Origin: Microbacterium sp. zg-B96
Lineage (GTDB): Bacteria; Actinomycetota; Actinomycetes; Actinomycetales; Microbacteriaceae
Direction: 5' to 3'
Assembly (NCBI RefSeq): GCF_030246865.1
Contig: NZ_CP126738.1
Coordinates: 124,001 to 188,000 of the forward strand
Length of the DNA stretch: 64,000 nt
How positions within the stretch are numbered: the stretch's first letter is position 1; each line of letters begins with the position of its first letter. The position numbers and the translations under genes were made by a program. Below, in pieces: positions 16,877-25,360 of the stretch. A model generated the notes under the pieces. The model was not told the DNA's origin. It made no database searches and was given only the letters and a program-made list of their open reading frames with translations.

Positions 16877-17176
16877 ATGACCGAGTCCGCGCGTGTGCGC
16901 CGCAGCCCGAAGTTCGCGGTGTTCCTCGGGCTCGGTGCGGTGCTCGGCATCCTGGCCGCGCTGATCCTCACCTTCGCCTTCGGCGGCAGCGCCGAGGAGA
17001 GCCCCAACACCGGGATGGTCTACTCGCAGACGCAGGTGTTCGGATTCGTCGCCCTCATCTGCGTGCCGGTGGGCATCGCCGTCGGCGGCGTCGTCGCGGT
17101 CATCCTCGACAGGGCGCTGGCGCGGCGGGGGCACGATGTGCAGATCGAGCACGAGCGCATCCGCACTCAGGACTGA
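16877..17176 (+). CDS. Small two-helix membrane protein
   Basis: 99 residues. Two hydrophobic helices (about residues 14-36 and 53-78) frame a loop containing SAEESPNTGMVYSQTQVFG; the tail is charged (EHERIRTQD). I do not recognise a named function; similar short proteins are annotated as hypothetical membrane proteins in actinobacteria. It is probably translated from a leaderless mRNA and ends 1 bp before a convergent gene. Confidence 0.75.
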   Translation: MTESARVRRSPKFAVFLGLGAVLGILAALILTFAFGGSAEESPNTGMVYSQTQVFGFVALICVPVGIAVGGVVAVILDRALARRGHDVQIEHERIRTQD

Positions 17177-17177
17177 T

Positions 17178-17786
17178 TCACGCCAACTCCGCGATGATCG
17201 GGTTGATCGCCGCATCGAACGCGACGACATCCCCTCGTAGCCCGTCGGTCACCGCGATCGTGAGAGATCCGATCCACCACACCCCGCGCTGCGCCAGCGG
17301 CAGCACCTGCACGTTCAGCTCGAACGAATGCGCGCGCCTGCCGACCCGGCGCTCGTGTTCGGCGATCGCCCCGGCGTAGGCGCGATACGACACCCGGGCA
17401 CCGGCCGCGGCGTCGGCCCCATAGCGTTCGTGCGCCCGCTGCGCGTAGGCGACGCACTCCTGCGCGTGCGGCATCATCGCGTCACGCAGTTCCTCGAAGC
17501 CCGCGGTGGGCAGGGCCGCGAGGCTGCCGAACCCCGCCACCAGATCCAGCGGCACCGGCGACGGATGTGCCTGCGGCTCGACGGTCATGGCCCAGAAGCT
17601 GCGCCACTGCCGCTCGAGAGCCGCCTGCTGGTCTTCGGTGCGCTGAGTGGATGCCGCAGGCAACCCCCGCAGCGTCGGAAGCTCCTCGGGTGAGCGGATG
17701 CCGAGCAGCTGGCGCACGCCGAGGGCGGCGAGGACCGCCTGACTCGCGTCCTCGCGGACCACCCACTCCGGAGTCCCCCCGACCAT
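17178..17786 (-). CDS. Hypothetical protein
   Basis: 202 residues from ATG 17786 (MVGGTPEWV). No membrane segment or signal peptide. The central part ECVAYAQRAHERYGADAAAGARVSYRAYAGAIAEHERR is helical and Arg/Ala rich, and the C-terminus VWWIGSLTIAVTDGLRGDVVAFDAAINPIIAEL looks beta-rich. Codon use fits a real gene. I do not recognise a family and propose no function. It is divergent from purM. Confidence 0.65.
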   Translation of the reverse strand: MVGGTPEWVVREDASQAVLAALGVRQLLGIRSPEELPTLRGLPAASTQRTEDQQAALERQWRSFWAMTVEPQAHPSPVPLDLVAGFGSLAALPTAGFEELRDAMMPHAQECVAYAQRAHERYGADAAAGARVSYRAYAGAIAEHERRVGRRAHSFELNVQVLPLAQRGVWWIGSLTIAVTDGLRGDVVAFDAAINPIIAELA

Positions 17787-17868
17787 GCGGCCATTGTAGG
17801 CGGGCACCCGGTCTCGGGGGCAGTGCCTCGGGAAGCTGCGAGTCGTCCGCGCTGTCCCCGCGCGCAGG

Positions 17869-17874
17869 TAGTGT
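17869..17874 (+). promoter_or_regulatory. -10 hexamer of probable leaderless purM promoter
   Basis: TAGTGT, then 6 bases, then the GTG start of purM at 17881. No ribosome site is present upstream of the GTG, which supports leaderless translation. Confidence 0.55.
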
Positions 17875-17880
17875 GTACGC

Positions 17881-18999
17881 GTGGCCTCTCCCTCCCACAA
17901 TCCTTATGCCGCCGCAGGTGTCGACACCGCCGCGGGTGACCTCGCCGTCGAGCTCATGAAGACGGCCGTCAGGCGAACGCACGGACCGGAAGTGCAAGGC
18001 GGGGTCGGCGGCTTCGCGGGCCTGTTCGACGCCACCGCGCTGACCGGGTTCACCAAGCCGCTCCTGGCCACCAGCACCGACGGCGTCGGCACCAAGGTCG
18101 CCATCGCGCAGGCGATCGACAAGCACGACACGATCGGCATCGACCTGGTCGGCATGGTCGTCGACGACATCGTCGTGGTCGGCGCCAAACCGCTGTTCAT
18201 GACCGACTACATCGCGTGCGGCAAGGTCTTCCCCGAGCGCATCGCCGACATCGTCAAGGGCATCGCGCTGGGGTGCGCCGAGACGGGCACCGCCCTCATC
18301 GGCGGCGAGACGGCCGAGCACCCCGGACTTCTCGGCATCCACGACTACGACGTCGCGGGCGCGGCGACCGGTGTCGTCGAAGCCGATCGGGTGCTGGGCG
18401 CGGACCGCGTGCAGGGCGGCGACATCGTGCTGGCGCTGGCCTCCAGCGGACTGCACTCCAACGGCTTCTCGCTCGTGCGGCACATCGTCGCCGGTGCGGG
18501 CATCGGCTACGGCGACAACGCCGCCGACTTCGGCGCCACCTGGGGTGAGGTGCTCCTCGAGCCCACCCGCCTGTACACCGCCCCCCTGCTGCAGGTGGCA
18601 TCCGACCTCAACGCCGACCTGCGTGCCTTGAGCCACGTCACCGGCGGCGGCATCGCCGCCAACCTCGCCCGTGTCCTGCCGGTGGGCAGTTGGGTGGACC
18701 TGGACCGTTCCACCTGGAGCCCGCCGCCGGTCTTCCGCGTGCTCGCCGACCTCGGCGACCTGGACCTGACCGACACCGAGGGCACCTGGAATCTCGGCAT
18801 CGGGTTCCTGGCGGTCGTCTCGGCAGAGCGGGCGGATGCCGCGGCAGCCGCCCTGACCGCCGCCGGCATCCCGACGTGGCAGGTCGGCGTCGTACACGAC
18901 ACAACGCGCCCGGAGGGCGACTACGAACAGGGCGCCAAGGGCGTCGAGGGTGGCGCGGTGCGCCTGGTCGGCTCGTATCGCGAGCAGGGAGCGAACTAA
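17881..18999 (+). CDS. purM: Phosphoribosylformylglycinamidine cyclo-ligase
   Basis: 372 residues from GTG. YAAAGVDTAAGDLAVELMK, LATSTDGVGTKVAIA, GIDLVGMVVDDIVVVGAKPLF and LIGGETAEHPG are PurM signatures; GEVLLEPTRLY and HVTGGGIAANLARV complete the AIR synthase fold. It closes the imidazole ring (FGAM to AIR) in purine synthesis. purF follows after 6 bp, so both are one transcript. Confidence 0.97.
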   Translation: MASPSHNPYAAAGVDTAAGDLAVELMKTAVRRTHGPEVQGGVGGFAGLFDATALTGFTKPLLATSTDGVGTKVAIAQAIDKHDTIGIDLVGMVVDDIVVVGAKPLFMTDYIACGKVFPERIADIVKGIALGCAETGTALIGGETAEHPGLLGIHDYDVAGAATGVVEADRVLGADRVQGGDIVLALASSGLHSNGFSLVRHIVAGAGIGYGDNAADFGATWGEVLLEPTRLYTAPLLQVASDLNADLRALSHVTGGGIAANLARVLPVGSWVDLDRSTWSPPPVFRVLADLGDLDLTDTEGTWNLGIGFLAVVSAERADAAAAALTAAGIPTWQVGVVHDTTRPEGDYEQGAKGVEGGAVRLVGSYREQGAN

Positions 19000-19005
19000 C
19001 CCCGC

Positions 19006-20466
19006 ATGTGTGGAATCGTCGGCGTCGTCGGTCACGCCCCGGCCAATCAAGAGGTTTACGACGCGCTGCTGCTGCTGCAGCACCGGGGTCAGGACTCCAC
19101 CGGCATCGCCACGGCGGAGGCCAGTGGCGTGGTGCACATGAACAAGCAGCGGGGGATGGTGCGGGAGGCCTTCCGCACCCGCGACATGCGCACCCTGCTC
19201 GGCACCATCGGCCTCGGCCACGTGCGGTACGCCACCAAGGGCACCGCGTCCAGCGAAGAAGAGGCGCAACCGTTCTACGTCAACGCGCCCTACGGCATCG
19301 TGCTGGTACACAACGGCAACCTCACCAACACGCGGGAGCTCAGCGAAGAGCTCTTCCGCACCGACCGGCGGCACCTGAACACCAGCTCCGACACCGAGCT
19401 GCTGGTCAACGTGCTCGCCAACGAACTGCAGCAGACCATCCGTGGCGACCGGTTGAGCCCCGGAGACGTGTTCACCGCCGTCGGGCGCGTCCACCGCCGG
19501 GTCGAGGGGTCGTACGCCACGATTGCGCTGATCGCCGGGTACGGCCTGCTGGCGTTCCGTGACCCGTTCGGCATCCGTCCCCTCATCCTCGGCACCCGCC
19601 GCGCCGCCGACGGCCGGGACGAGTGGATCGTCTCGAGCGAATCGCTCGTGCTGGAAAACGCCGACTACGAAGTGGTGCGCGATGTGCTGCCCGGCGAGGC
19701 GGTGTTCATCGACATGGACGGCAACCTGCACTCCCGCCAGTGCGCCGAGAAGACCACGCTCGCGCCCTGCTCGTTCGAGTACGTCTACCTCGCCCGCCCC
19801 GACTCGATCATGAACGGCATCGCGGTGTACGAATCCCGCTTGCGCATGGGGGAGCGGCTGGCCGACACGATCGCCAAGCACACGCCCCCCGGATCGATCG
19901 ACGTGGTCATGCCGATCCCCGACTCCTCGCGCCCGTCGGCGATGCAGGTGGCGCGCAAGCTCGGGCTGGAGTACCGCGAAGGCTTCTACAAGAACCGGTA
20001 TGTCGGACGCACGTTCATCATGCCCGGGCAAGCGGTGCGCAAGAAGAGCGTGCGGCAGAAGCTCAACGCGATGTCGAGTGAGTTCAAGGGCAAGAACGTG
20101 CTGCTCATCGACGACTCGATCGTGCGGGGGACCACCTCCCGGGAGATCATCCAGATGGCCCGCGACGCCGGCGCGAAGTCGGTCACGTTCGCCTCGGCGG
20201 CGCCGCCGGTGCGCTACCCGCACGTGTACGGCATCAACATGCCCTCCCGCCAGGAGCTCGTCGCCCACGGCCGCACGATCCCGGAGATCGCCGCGGAGCT
20301 GGGCTGTGACCGGCTCGTCTACCAGGAGGTCGAGGATCTGAAGGCGGCGATCCTCGAGGGATCCGACCTGGACGACCTCGATATGAGCTGCTTCGACGGC
20401 CGGTACGTCACCGGCACCGTCTCGGACGAGTACCTGGCCTGGGTCGAGGGCACCCAGGAATCTTGA
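19006..20466 (+). CDS. purF: Amidophosphoribosyltransferase
   Basis: 486 residues. MCGIVGVVGHAP puts the catalytic Cys at position 2 with no propeptide visible. LQHRGQDSTGIAT, VHNGNLTNTREL and the PRPP loop VLLIDDSIVRGTTSREI confirm a class II glutamine PRPP amidotransferase. It catalyses the committed step of purine synthesis. It lies after purM rather than before it, the less usual order, and its stop overlaps the TTG of the next gene. Confidence 0.97.
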   Translation: MCGIVGVVGHAPANQEVYDALLLLQHRGQDSTGIATAEASGVVHMNKQRGMVREAFRTRDMRTLLGTIGLGHVRYATKGTASSEEEAQPFYVNAPYGIVLVHNGNLTNTRELSEELFRTDRRHLNTSSDTELLVNVLANELQQTIRGDRLSPGDVFTAVGRVHRRVEGSYATIALIAGYGLLAFRDPFGIRPLILGTRRAADGRDEWIVSSESLVLENADYEVVRDVLPGEAVFIDMDGNLHSRQCAEKTTLAPCSFEYVYLARPDSIMNGIAVYESRLRMGERLADTIAKHTPPGSIDVVMPIPDSSRPSAMQVARKLGLEYREGFYKNRYVGRTFIMPGQAVRKKSVRQKLNAMSSEFKGKNVLLIDDSIVRGTTSREIIQMARDAGAKSVTFASAAPPVRYPHVYGINMPSRQELVAHGRTIPEIAAELGCDRLVYQEVEDLKAAILEGSDLDDLDMSCFDGRYVTGTVSDEYLAWVEGTQES

Positions 20467-21704
20467 GCCGGCCTGCAGCGGCCGGTTCCGCATCGCACCC
20501 CTCCCGACAGGGCGGGGTGCTGGCGCTGGTCGGCATCGTGCTGTTCGCCTTCTCGCTCCGCAGCGCGGTGGCATCGCTGTCGCCCTTGGTGGGGCTGATC
20601 TCGGAGGACTTCGCGCTTCCGGCGAGCGTGCTGGGCCTCATCGGCACGGCGCCGCCGGTGTGCTTCGCGGTGTTCGGGCTGCTGGCGCCGCAGTTCGAGA
20701 AGCGGTTCGGCGTGGAGAAGGTGACCGTCGCCGCGATCACGGTGGTCGCCGCCGGACTCGTCGCCCGCGGCTTCGCCGTCGATTCGCTGAGTCTGCTCGC
20801 CGCCACCGCGCTGATCTTCGCCGGTGTCGGCGTCGGCAACATCCTGCTGCCGCCGCTGGTGAAGAAGTACTTCCCGCGACGGGTCGGACTGCTCACCACC
20901 GTCTACACGACCACGATGGCCGTGGCCACCTTCACGCCGCCGCTGATCGCCGTACCGGTTGCCGGCATCGCCGGCTGGCGCCTGTCCCTGGGCGCGTGGG
21001 CTGTCTTCGCGGCGCTGGCGACCCTGCCGTGGCTCCTCATGCTCTGGCGGGCGCGCGCAGATGTGCCGGAAGAGATCGAATCGGCCACGCCGCGGCTGTT
21101 CGCCCGGCTATGGCGACTGCCGCTGGCCTGGGCGCTCGCGGTGGCATTCGGAGTGTCGTCGACTCTTGCCTACACGTCGTTCGGCTGGCTGCCCACGATC
21201 CTGGTGGACATCGCCGGCGTCACCCCCGAGACCGCCGGAGCGCTGCTGTCGCTGTTCGCGCTGATGGGACTGCCGGCTTCGCTGCTCGTGCCCCTCCTGG
21301 TCGCGCGGCTGCGTGCCGAGAAGGTGCTGTTCGCCGTCGCGGTGGTCGCCGGGCTGGCGGGGTTGGCGGGCCTCATCTTCGCGCCGCAGGCTGCTCCCAC
21401 GCTGTGGGTTGCGCTGCTGGGTACGGCGCCGCTGCTGTTTCCCATGATCCTGGTGATGCTGGGGTTGCGCACCCGCACGCATGAGACCGCGCTCGCACTC
21501 AGCGGCTTCGTCCAGAGCATCGGTTATGCGATCACAGCGGTGTTCCCGCTCGCGATCGGTCTGCTGCATGATGCGACCGATGGCTGGACGCTTCCGCTGT
21601 GGGTGCTGGTCGGCGTCGTCGCCGCAGCGGTCCCCGCGGGGTATGTGATCACCCGCGCCCGCAGCGTCGAAGAGGACTGGGAGCGCCGGTACGGCACGTG
21701 GTGA
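20463..21704 (+). CDS. CynX/NimT-type MFS transporter
   Basis: 413 residues with 12 helices. FAFSLRSAVASLSPLVGLI and the segment AGVGVGNILLPPLVKKYFP, with RRVGLLTTVYTTTMAVAT, are typical of the CynX/NimT (cyanate/nitroimidazole-type) MFS subfamily. The start is TTG 20463, overlapping the purF stop by TTGA. Substrate unknown; co-transcription with purine genes might be incidental. Confidence 0.85.
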   Translation: MSRPAAAGSASHPSRQGGVLALVGIVLFAFSLRSAVASLSPLVGLISEDFALPASVLGLIGTAPPVCFAVFGLLAPQFEKRFGVEKVTVAAITVVAAGLVARGFAVDSLSLLAATALIFAGVGVGNILLPPLVKKYFPRRVGLLTTVYTTTMAVATFTPPLIAVPVAGIAGWRLSLGAWAVFAALATLPWLLMLWRARADVPEEIESATPRLFARLWRLPLAWALAVAFGVSSTLAYTSFGWLPTILVDIAGVTPETAGALLSLFALMGLPASLLVPLLVARLRAEKVLFAVAVVAGLAGLAGLIFAPQAAPTLWVALLGTAPLLFPMILVMLGLRTRTHETALALSGFVQSIGYAITAVFPLAIGLLHDATDGWTLPLWVLVGVVAAAVPAGYVITRARSVEEDWERRYGTW

Positions 21705-21711
21705 AAGGCGC

Positions 21712-21891
21712 TTAGGCCTTCTCGTCCTCGAGCTCGTCGGAGTACTCGTCGGCCCACTTGTCGACGTACTGGTTCTCGTCGTCAGGATGACTCAACTCGC
21801 GTTCCAGCGCGGCGTAGTTCACGCTCGGGCTGAACGACTTGAGTTCCCTGGCGATCTTGGTGTGCTTCGCCTTCTGACGGCCACGCCCCAT
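21712..21891 (-). CDS. DUF3073 family protein
   Basis: 59 residues: MGRGRQKAKHTKIARELK is the strongly conserved basic N-terminus of DUF3073, followed by an acidic tail (DKWADEYSDELEDEKA). The family is widespread in Actinobacteria and uncharacterised; the basic-acidic split suggests nucleic-acid or ribosome contact (inference). GAGGGGG lies upstream of ATG 21891. It ends 7 bp from the convergent MFS gene. Confidence 0.88.
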   Translation of the reverse strand: MGRGRQKAKHTKIARELKSFSPSVNYAALERELSHPDDENQYVDKWADEYSDELEDEKA

Positions 21892-21974
21892 GCGAGACCC
21901 CCTCATTTTTTCTGAGTCGCGGGCTAAGCGACTGAGCCCGACGTAATCACGATCCGGCAGAACACCGGGAAGAG

Positions 21975-21980
21975 TAGAAT
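21975..21980 (+). promoter_or_regulatory. -10 hexamer in the DUF3073/usp intergenic region
   Basis: TAGAAT in a locally AT-rich stretch is a good -10 for the universal stress gene, with the start near 21987. The same gap holds a T-run and a weak dyad AGTCGC/GCGACT (21915-21933). Confidence 0.4.
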
Positions 21981-22032
21981 TCAGGATATCACGGAGCCCC
22001 GGGCCCGGCCCGAGGGGGAGGGGCATGCCGCT

Positions 22033-22551
22033 ATGTCTGACGAGTCCGCCGAAGCAACGCCCCAGCATGCAGTGCTGGTGGGTGCTGTCCCCGGCCAGCC
22101 GCCGCGCGTCTTGAAGGAAGCGGCACGCTACGCCAAGCTGCTGGGTTCCCCGCTTGTGGTGGTGCACGTCGATGTTACGCGATTTGTGACCTACGAGGAT
22201 CCCGATGGCTACGTGCACTCGGCACCGCTGGATCTGAACATCGCCAACGGCGAGGCAGACCTGGCCGACGTGACCGATGCCGCCACCGCGGCGCTGGACG
22301 GATCGGGCGTGCAGTGGCACATGCGTCAGCTGGTCGGGGACCCGGCCCTGGCGATCAAGCAGCTGGCTGAGCAGACCGACGCGCGGCTGATCGTGGTGGG
22401 CACCCGTCGGCGCGGGATCGGCGAGTCGATCCGCGAGTTCTTCACCGGCTCGGTCGCCGCGCGCCTCGCGCACCGGCAGCACCGGCCGATCCTCGTCGTG
22501 CCGCTGGACGAGCCGGCGGGCGACGACGAGGATCTCTGGCCGGAGCAGTAG
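22033..22551 (+). CDS. Universal stress protein
   Basis: 172 residues, single UspA domain. HAVLVGAVPGQPPRVLKEA starts the fold, VVVHVD is strand 2, and GTRRRGIGESIREFFTGSVAARLA is the ATP-binding G-2x-G-9x-GS loop. The protein is cytoplasmic and stress-linked. A purine-rich GAGGGGGAGGGG stretch precedes ATG 22033. It ends 1 bp before the convergent padR gene. Confidence 0.9.
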   Translation: MSDESAEATPQHAVLVGAVPGQPPRVLKEAARYAKLLGSPLVVVHVDVTRFVTYEDPDGYVHSAPLDLNIANGEADLADVTDAATAALDGSGVQWHMRQLVGDPALAIKQLAEQTDARLIVVGTRRRGIGESIREFFTGSVAARLAHRQHRPILVVPLDEPAGDDEDLWPEQ

Positions 22552-22552
22552 G

Positions 22553-23158
22553 TCAGTCCCGCAGTGCTCGGATGACCTCGCGGGCGGCGTCCTCCAGCGT
22601 CGCGATGAGGTCGTTGACGATCGCGGGGGAAATCGTCCCACCCCGCGCAACGTGGGTGCGCAGGTCGCCACGCACCTGTGCGCGGAACTCGGTCAGCGCC
22701 GTGTCCGCTCGGTGCAGCTGTTCGCGGCTGAGCGTGCGGGCGTCGTCGGCGACCGGCTGCGACGCCGTGCTGCGCTCGGTCTGAGCGGCCGCGGCGAGGT
22801 CGGCCTGCAGACTCCGCATCGCCTCACGCACGCTGCCGCGGACCTCGTCGGCGATCAGGCGCACGCTGTCGGTGAGACCGGCTTCGATACCCTCCAGATC
22901 CCCGGATCGGGAGGCTACTTCGGCCCGCCCTGCTTCAGTGATCTGGTAGACGGTCTTACGGCCGTCGACCGACTTCGTGACGAGTCCCTCCTCCTCCAAC
23001 TTGGCAAGTCGCGGGTACACCGTGCCAGCACTGGGCGTGTAGGTGCCGCCGGTGCGGTCGGACAGGGCCTGGATGAGGTCGTAGCCGTGACGCGGCGACT
23101 CGTCGAGCAGGCTCAGCAGGTACAGACGCAGGTCGCCGTGCGAGAACACCGGGGTCAT
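22553..23158 (-). CDS. PadR-family transcriptional regulator
   Basis: 201 residues. FSHGDLRLYLLSLLDESPRHGYDLIQALSDRTGGTY and PSAGTVYPRLAKLEEEGLVTK are the PadR winged helix; the C-terminal half is a long helical dimerisation domain. The ATG shares a base with the stop of the DUF4097 gene (TGATG), so they are co-translated. Two near-identical CGATATATCG dyads upstream of the operon are its likely binding sites. Confidence 0.9.
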   Translation of the reverse strand: MTPVFSHGDLRLYLLSLLDESPRHGYDLIQALSDRTGGTYTPSAGTVYPRLAKLEEEGLVTKSVDGRKTVYQITEAGRAEVASRSGDLEGIEAGLTDSVRLIADEVRGSVREAMRSLQADLAAAAQTERSTASQPVADDARTLSREQLHRADTALTEFRAQVRGDLRTHVARGGTISPAIVNDLIATLEDAAREVIRALRD

Positions 23159-24021
23159 CACCACTCCTCCGGCTCGGGGATCGCGGCCGGGGAATCGGAC
23201 GCGACGGCATCCGTTCGACGCAGCACCGTCACGTCGCCCGACACGGTGTGGGCGCGCACGTCGGCGAACGAGCCGCTCAGCTCGCCGACCGATCCGGCGT
23301 AGTTGACGCCCACGCCGCCGCCGCCCGAGCGGGTGATGCCGTCGATGAGGACATTGCCGCTGACGCTGCGGACGGCGTAGTTGGTCGGGCGGTTCGGGTC
23401 CAGGCGCAGCGTCGCGTTGCCGGCGACGGTGTTGATGTTGACGGCCTCGGTGGGGCCGGCGGAGTCGATCAGCATGGCACCGGAGACGGTGTCGACCGTG
23501 GCTCTGCGCAGCGATCCGGATGCCGCGACGTCGCCGGAGACGCTGTTGGCGGTCAGCGCGCCCTGCAGCCCTCGCACCTGCGTATCGCCGGAGACGGCGT
23601 TGATCGAGACGTCGCCGACGAGCCCGTCGACGAGGATGTCGCCGGACACGGTGTTGAGCTTGGCGTTGGTCTGCAGGCCCGCCACGAGCGCGCTGGCGCT
23701 GACGACGCCGAGGGTGAGGCCCAGGCGACGGGGGACGGCGACACTGATCTCGGCCTTCGGGCCGCCGGCCCCGAAGTTGCGGAACACTTCGAGGAAGTTG
23801 TCCCACCGCAGCTGTGCGTGGTCGATTTCGAGGAGGTCGCCGGACACCTCGATGCGCAGGTCTTTGACGGTGACGCCGTGGACTTCGACGCGCACCCCCG
23901 GTTCGTCGTGCGCGACGACATCGATCTGTCCGCCGACGAGGCCGACTTTGAGTGTGCGGACTCCTTCGATGTCGATGACGCGGGTTTCTCCCGGGTGGAT
24001 GATCCACTTCTCGAGGGTCAT
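23158..24021 (-). CDS. DUF4097 family beta-strand repeat protein
   Basis: 287 residues. After residue 110 the chain is a ladder of about 20-residue repeats built on VSGD (NTVSGDILVDGLVGDVSI, NAVSGDTQVRGL, NSVSGDVAASG), predicted to form a right-handed beta solenoid. There is no signal peptide. DUF4097 genes commonly travel with PadR regulators and their role is unknown; surface or stress sensing is often guessed. CAGGAG precedes ATG 24021. Confidence 0.88.
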   Translation of the reverse strand: MTLEKWIIHPGETRVIDIEGVRTLKVGLVGGQIDVVAHDEPGVRVEVHGVTVKDLRIEVSGDLLEIDHAQLRWDNFLEVFRNFGAGGPKAEISVAVPRRLGLTLGVVSASALVAGLQTNAKLNTVSGDILVDGLVGDVSINAVSGDTQVRGLQGALTANSVSGDVAASGSLRRATVDTVSGAMLIDSAGPTEAVNINTVAGNATLRLDPNRPTNYAVRSVSGNVLIDGITRSGGGGVGVNYAGSVGELSGSFADVRAHTVSGDVTVLRRTDAVASDSPAAIPEPEEW

Positions 24022-24043
24022 GTCTGCTCCTGAGTTTTGAAGT

Positions 24044-24087
24044 CACGATATATCGTGTTTGCGGTCACAGTAACACGATATATCGCG
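24044..24087. promoter_or_regulatory. Pair of PadR-type operators
   Basis: CACGATATATCGTG (24044-24057, perfect palindrome) and CACGATATATCGCG (24074-24087) are 30 bp apart, about three helical turns, directly upstream of the DUF4097-padR operon. AT-rich dyads of this kind are typical PadR targets, so autorepression is likely. Confidence 0.75.
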
Positions 24088-24115
24088 ATGTCAACGGGTG
24101 GACTGAAATCGGGGC

Positions 24116-24146
24116 TTGACCTTGACGTTGCGTCAACCTCTACGGT
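24116..24146 (+). promoter_or_regulatory. MerR-type promoter
   Basis: TTGACC (-35, 24116-24121) and TACGGT (-10, 24141-24146) are separated by 19 bp, and the spacer contains the perfect dyad TTGACGTTGCGTCAA (24122-24136). An over-long spacer with a central dyad is the classic architecture activated by MerR proteins through DNA untwisting; here it would drive the MerR gene itself. Confidence 0.8.
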
Positions 24147-24168
24147 CGTAGGCGAGGAGGGGGAGCCC

Positions 24169-24918
24169 ATGGAATGGTCCATCCAGCAGGTCGCGCGGCT
24201 TGCGGGCACCACGAGTCGCACGCTTCGTCACTACGACGACATCGGGCTGCTTGCGCCGACGAGCACCGGTCGCAACGGCTACCGCCACTACGACCAGCAA
24301 GCCCTGGTGAAACTGCAGCGCATTCTGCTGCTGCGCGAGCTGGGGCTGGGCCTGGTGCAGATCGGCGAGGTGCTCGCCCGCGAAACGTCGCAAGAAGACG
24401 CTCTCGCCGCCCACCTGGCGTGGCTGCGCCAGGAGCAGGACCGACTGACGCGACAGATCACGTCAGTCGAATCAACCATCGAGGCACTGGAAGGAGGTGA
24501 ACAACTCATGGCACAAGACATGTTCGACGGCTTCGACCACACGCAGTACAAGGACGAGGTCACCGAGCGCTGGGGCGCGTCGGCGTACGCACAGAGTGAT
24601 CGCTGGTGGCGCGGCCTGAGCACGGCGGACCAGGACGACTGGAAACAGCGTTCAATGCGATTGGCAACAGACTGGACGGATGCCGCCGCGCGCGGCGTCG
24701 CACCGGAGTCCGACGAGGCCCAGGCGCTGGCCGCGCGTCACGTCGACTGGCTGAGCGATGTCCCCGGTGCGCCCACGGCCGGCAACCTCAAGGGATACGT
24801 GACCGGCCTCGGCGAGATGTACGTCACCGATCCGCGTTTTAGTGCGAATTACGGCGGTGCATCGGGTGCGGAGTTGGTCCGCGACGCGCTGCGCATCTAT
24901 GCCGAGCACGCGCTGTAA
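24169..24918 (+). CDS. MerR-family regulator with TipAS drug-binding domain
   Basis: 249 residues. WSIQQVARLAGTTSRTLRHYDDIGLLAPTST is the MerR winged helix, a coiled coil follows (WLRQEQDRLTRQITSVESTIEAL), and residues from about 115 (MFDGFDHTQYKDEVTERWG) match the globin-like TipAS domain that binds thiopeptides and other hydrophobic drugs in TipAL. GAGGAGGGGG precedes ATG 24169. Its own promoter has the 19-bp spacer. No efflux gene is directly attached, so the target may be distant. Confidence 0.9.
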   Translation: MEWSIQQVARLAGTTSRTLRHYDDIGLLAPTSTGRNGYRHYDQQALVKLQRILLLRELGLGLVQIGEVLARETSQEDALAAHLAWLRQEQDRLTRQITSVESTIEALEGGEQLMAQDMFDGFDHTQYKDEVTERWGASAYAQSDRWWRGLSTADQDDWKQRSMRLATDWTDAAARGVAPESDEAQALAARHVDWLSDVPGAPTAGNLKGYVTGLGEMYVTDPRFSANYGGASGAELVRDALRIYAEHAL

Positions 24919-24935
24919 CCGCCCGCACAACGAAA

Positions 24936-24968
24936 ACGAGGGCCCGGCGCGATGCGCCGGGCCCTCGT
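24936..24968. terminator. Rho-independent terminator between convergent genes
   Basis: ACGAGGGCCCGGCGC, a GAT loop, then the exact complement gives a 15-bp perfect stem. On the - strand it is followed by TTTTCGTT, so it serves the small membrane-protein gene and may also stop the MerR transcript. Confidence 0.85.
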
Positions 24969-24981
24969 CCTCTGGGGACGC

Positions 24982-25146
24982 TTAGACGCGCTTGTTGCCG
25001 CTGATGACGCGGAAGAGGAAAGCGATCAGCGCGATCACACCGACGATCAGTGCGACCCACAGCAGCCAGCTCAGCGCTTCGGTGAGTCCACCAACGATGG
25101 CAAGAACGATGGCGACGACGATGATGATCAAGAGTGCAATGTTCAT
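24982..25146 (-). CDS. Small single-domain membrane protein, two helices
   Basis: 54 residues, almost entirely hydrophobic: a first helix starting MNIALLIIIVVAIVLAIVGG, a short turn, and a second helix ending FLFRVISGNKRV. AAGGAG lies 5 bp before ATG 25146 and a perfect terminator follows the stop, so the gene boundaries are well supported despite the size. It resembles the small stress-type membrane proteins of actinobacteria; function is not recognisable. Confidence 0.75.
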   Translation of the reverse strand: MNIALLIIIVVAIVLAIVGGLTEALSWLLWVALIVGVIALIAFLFRVISGNKRV

Positions 25147-25327
25147 GGGGGCTCCTTGTTTTTACTCCCACCACCCGCGGGGAGAGGGGTGAGGCGCGAG
25201 TCAGCGCTCGACGAATACATTATCCATCCTGAGAGTGCTCTACCGAGGTCTTGACGGGCGATCCTCGGCGGTGCTAGAACGTGCGCGCGATGGTTGTCAA
25301 GCCCCTGCGGCGATCGATCCGAAGCCC

Positions 25328-25333
25328 TAACGT
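25328..25333 (+). promoter_or_regulatory. -10 hexamer upstream of the small ORF/topoisomerase operon
   Basis: TAACGT in the 214-bp gap 25147-25360 gives a transcript start near 25340. Nothing else definite is seen in that gap. Confidence 0.35.
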
Positions 25334-25360
25334 CGTGGCATCCGCTGACGAGGAGACGCC

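Noticed and set aside
21915..21933. Dyad AGTCGC/GCGACT before the universal stress gene
   Set aside because: Six-base arms with a 7-base gap are too short to separate from chance at this GC content.
24037..24168. N-terminal extension of the MerR gene from 24037
   Set aside because: That stretch contains the PadR operators and the MerR promoter; the ribosome site and family start fit ATG 24169.
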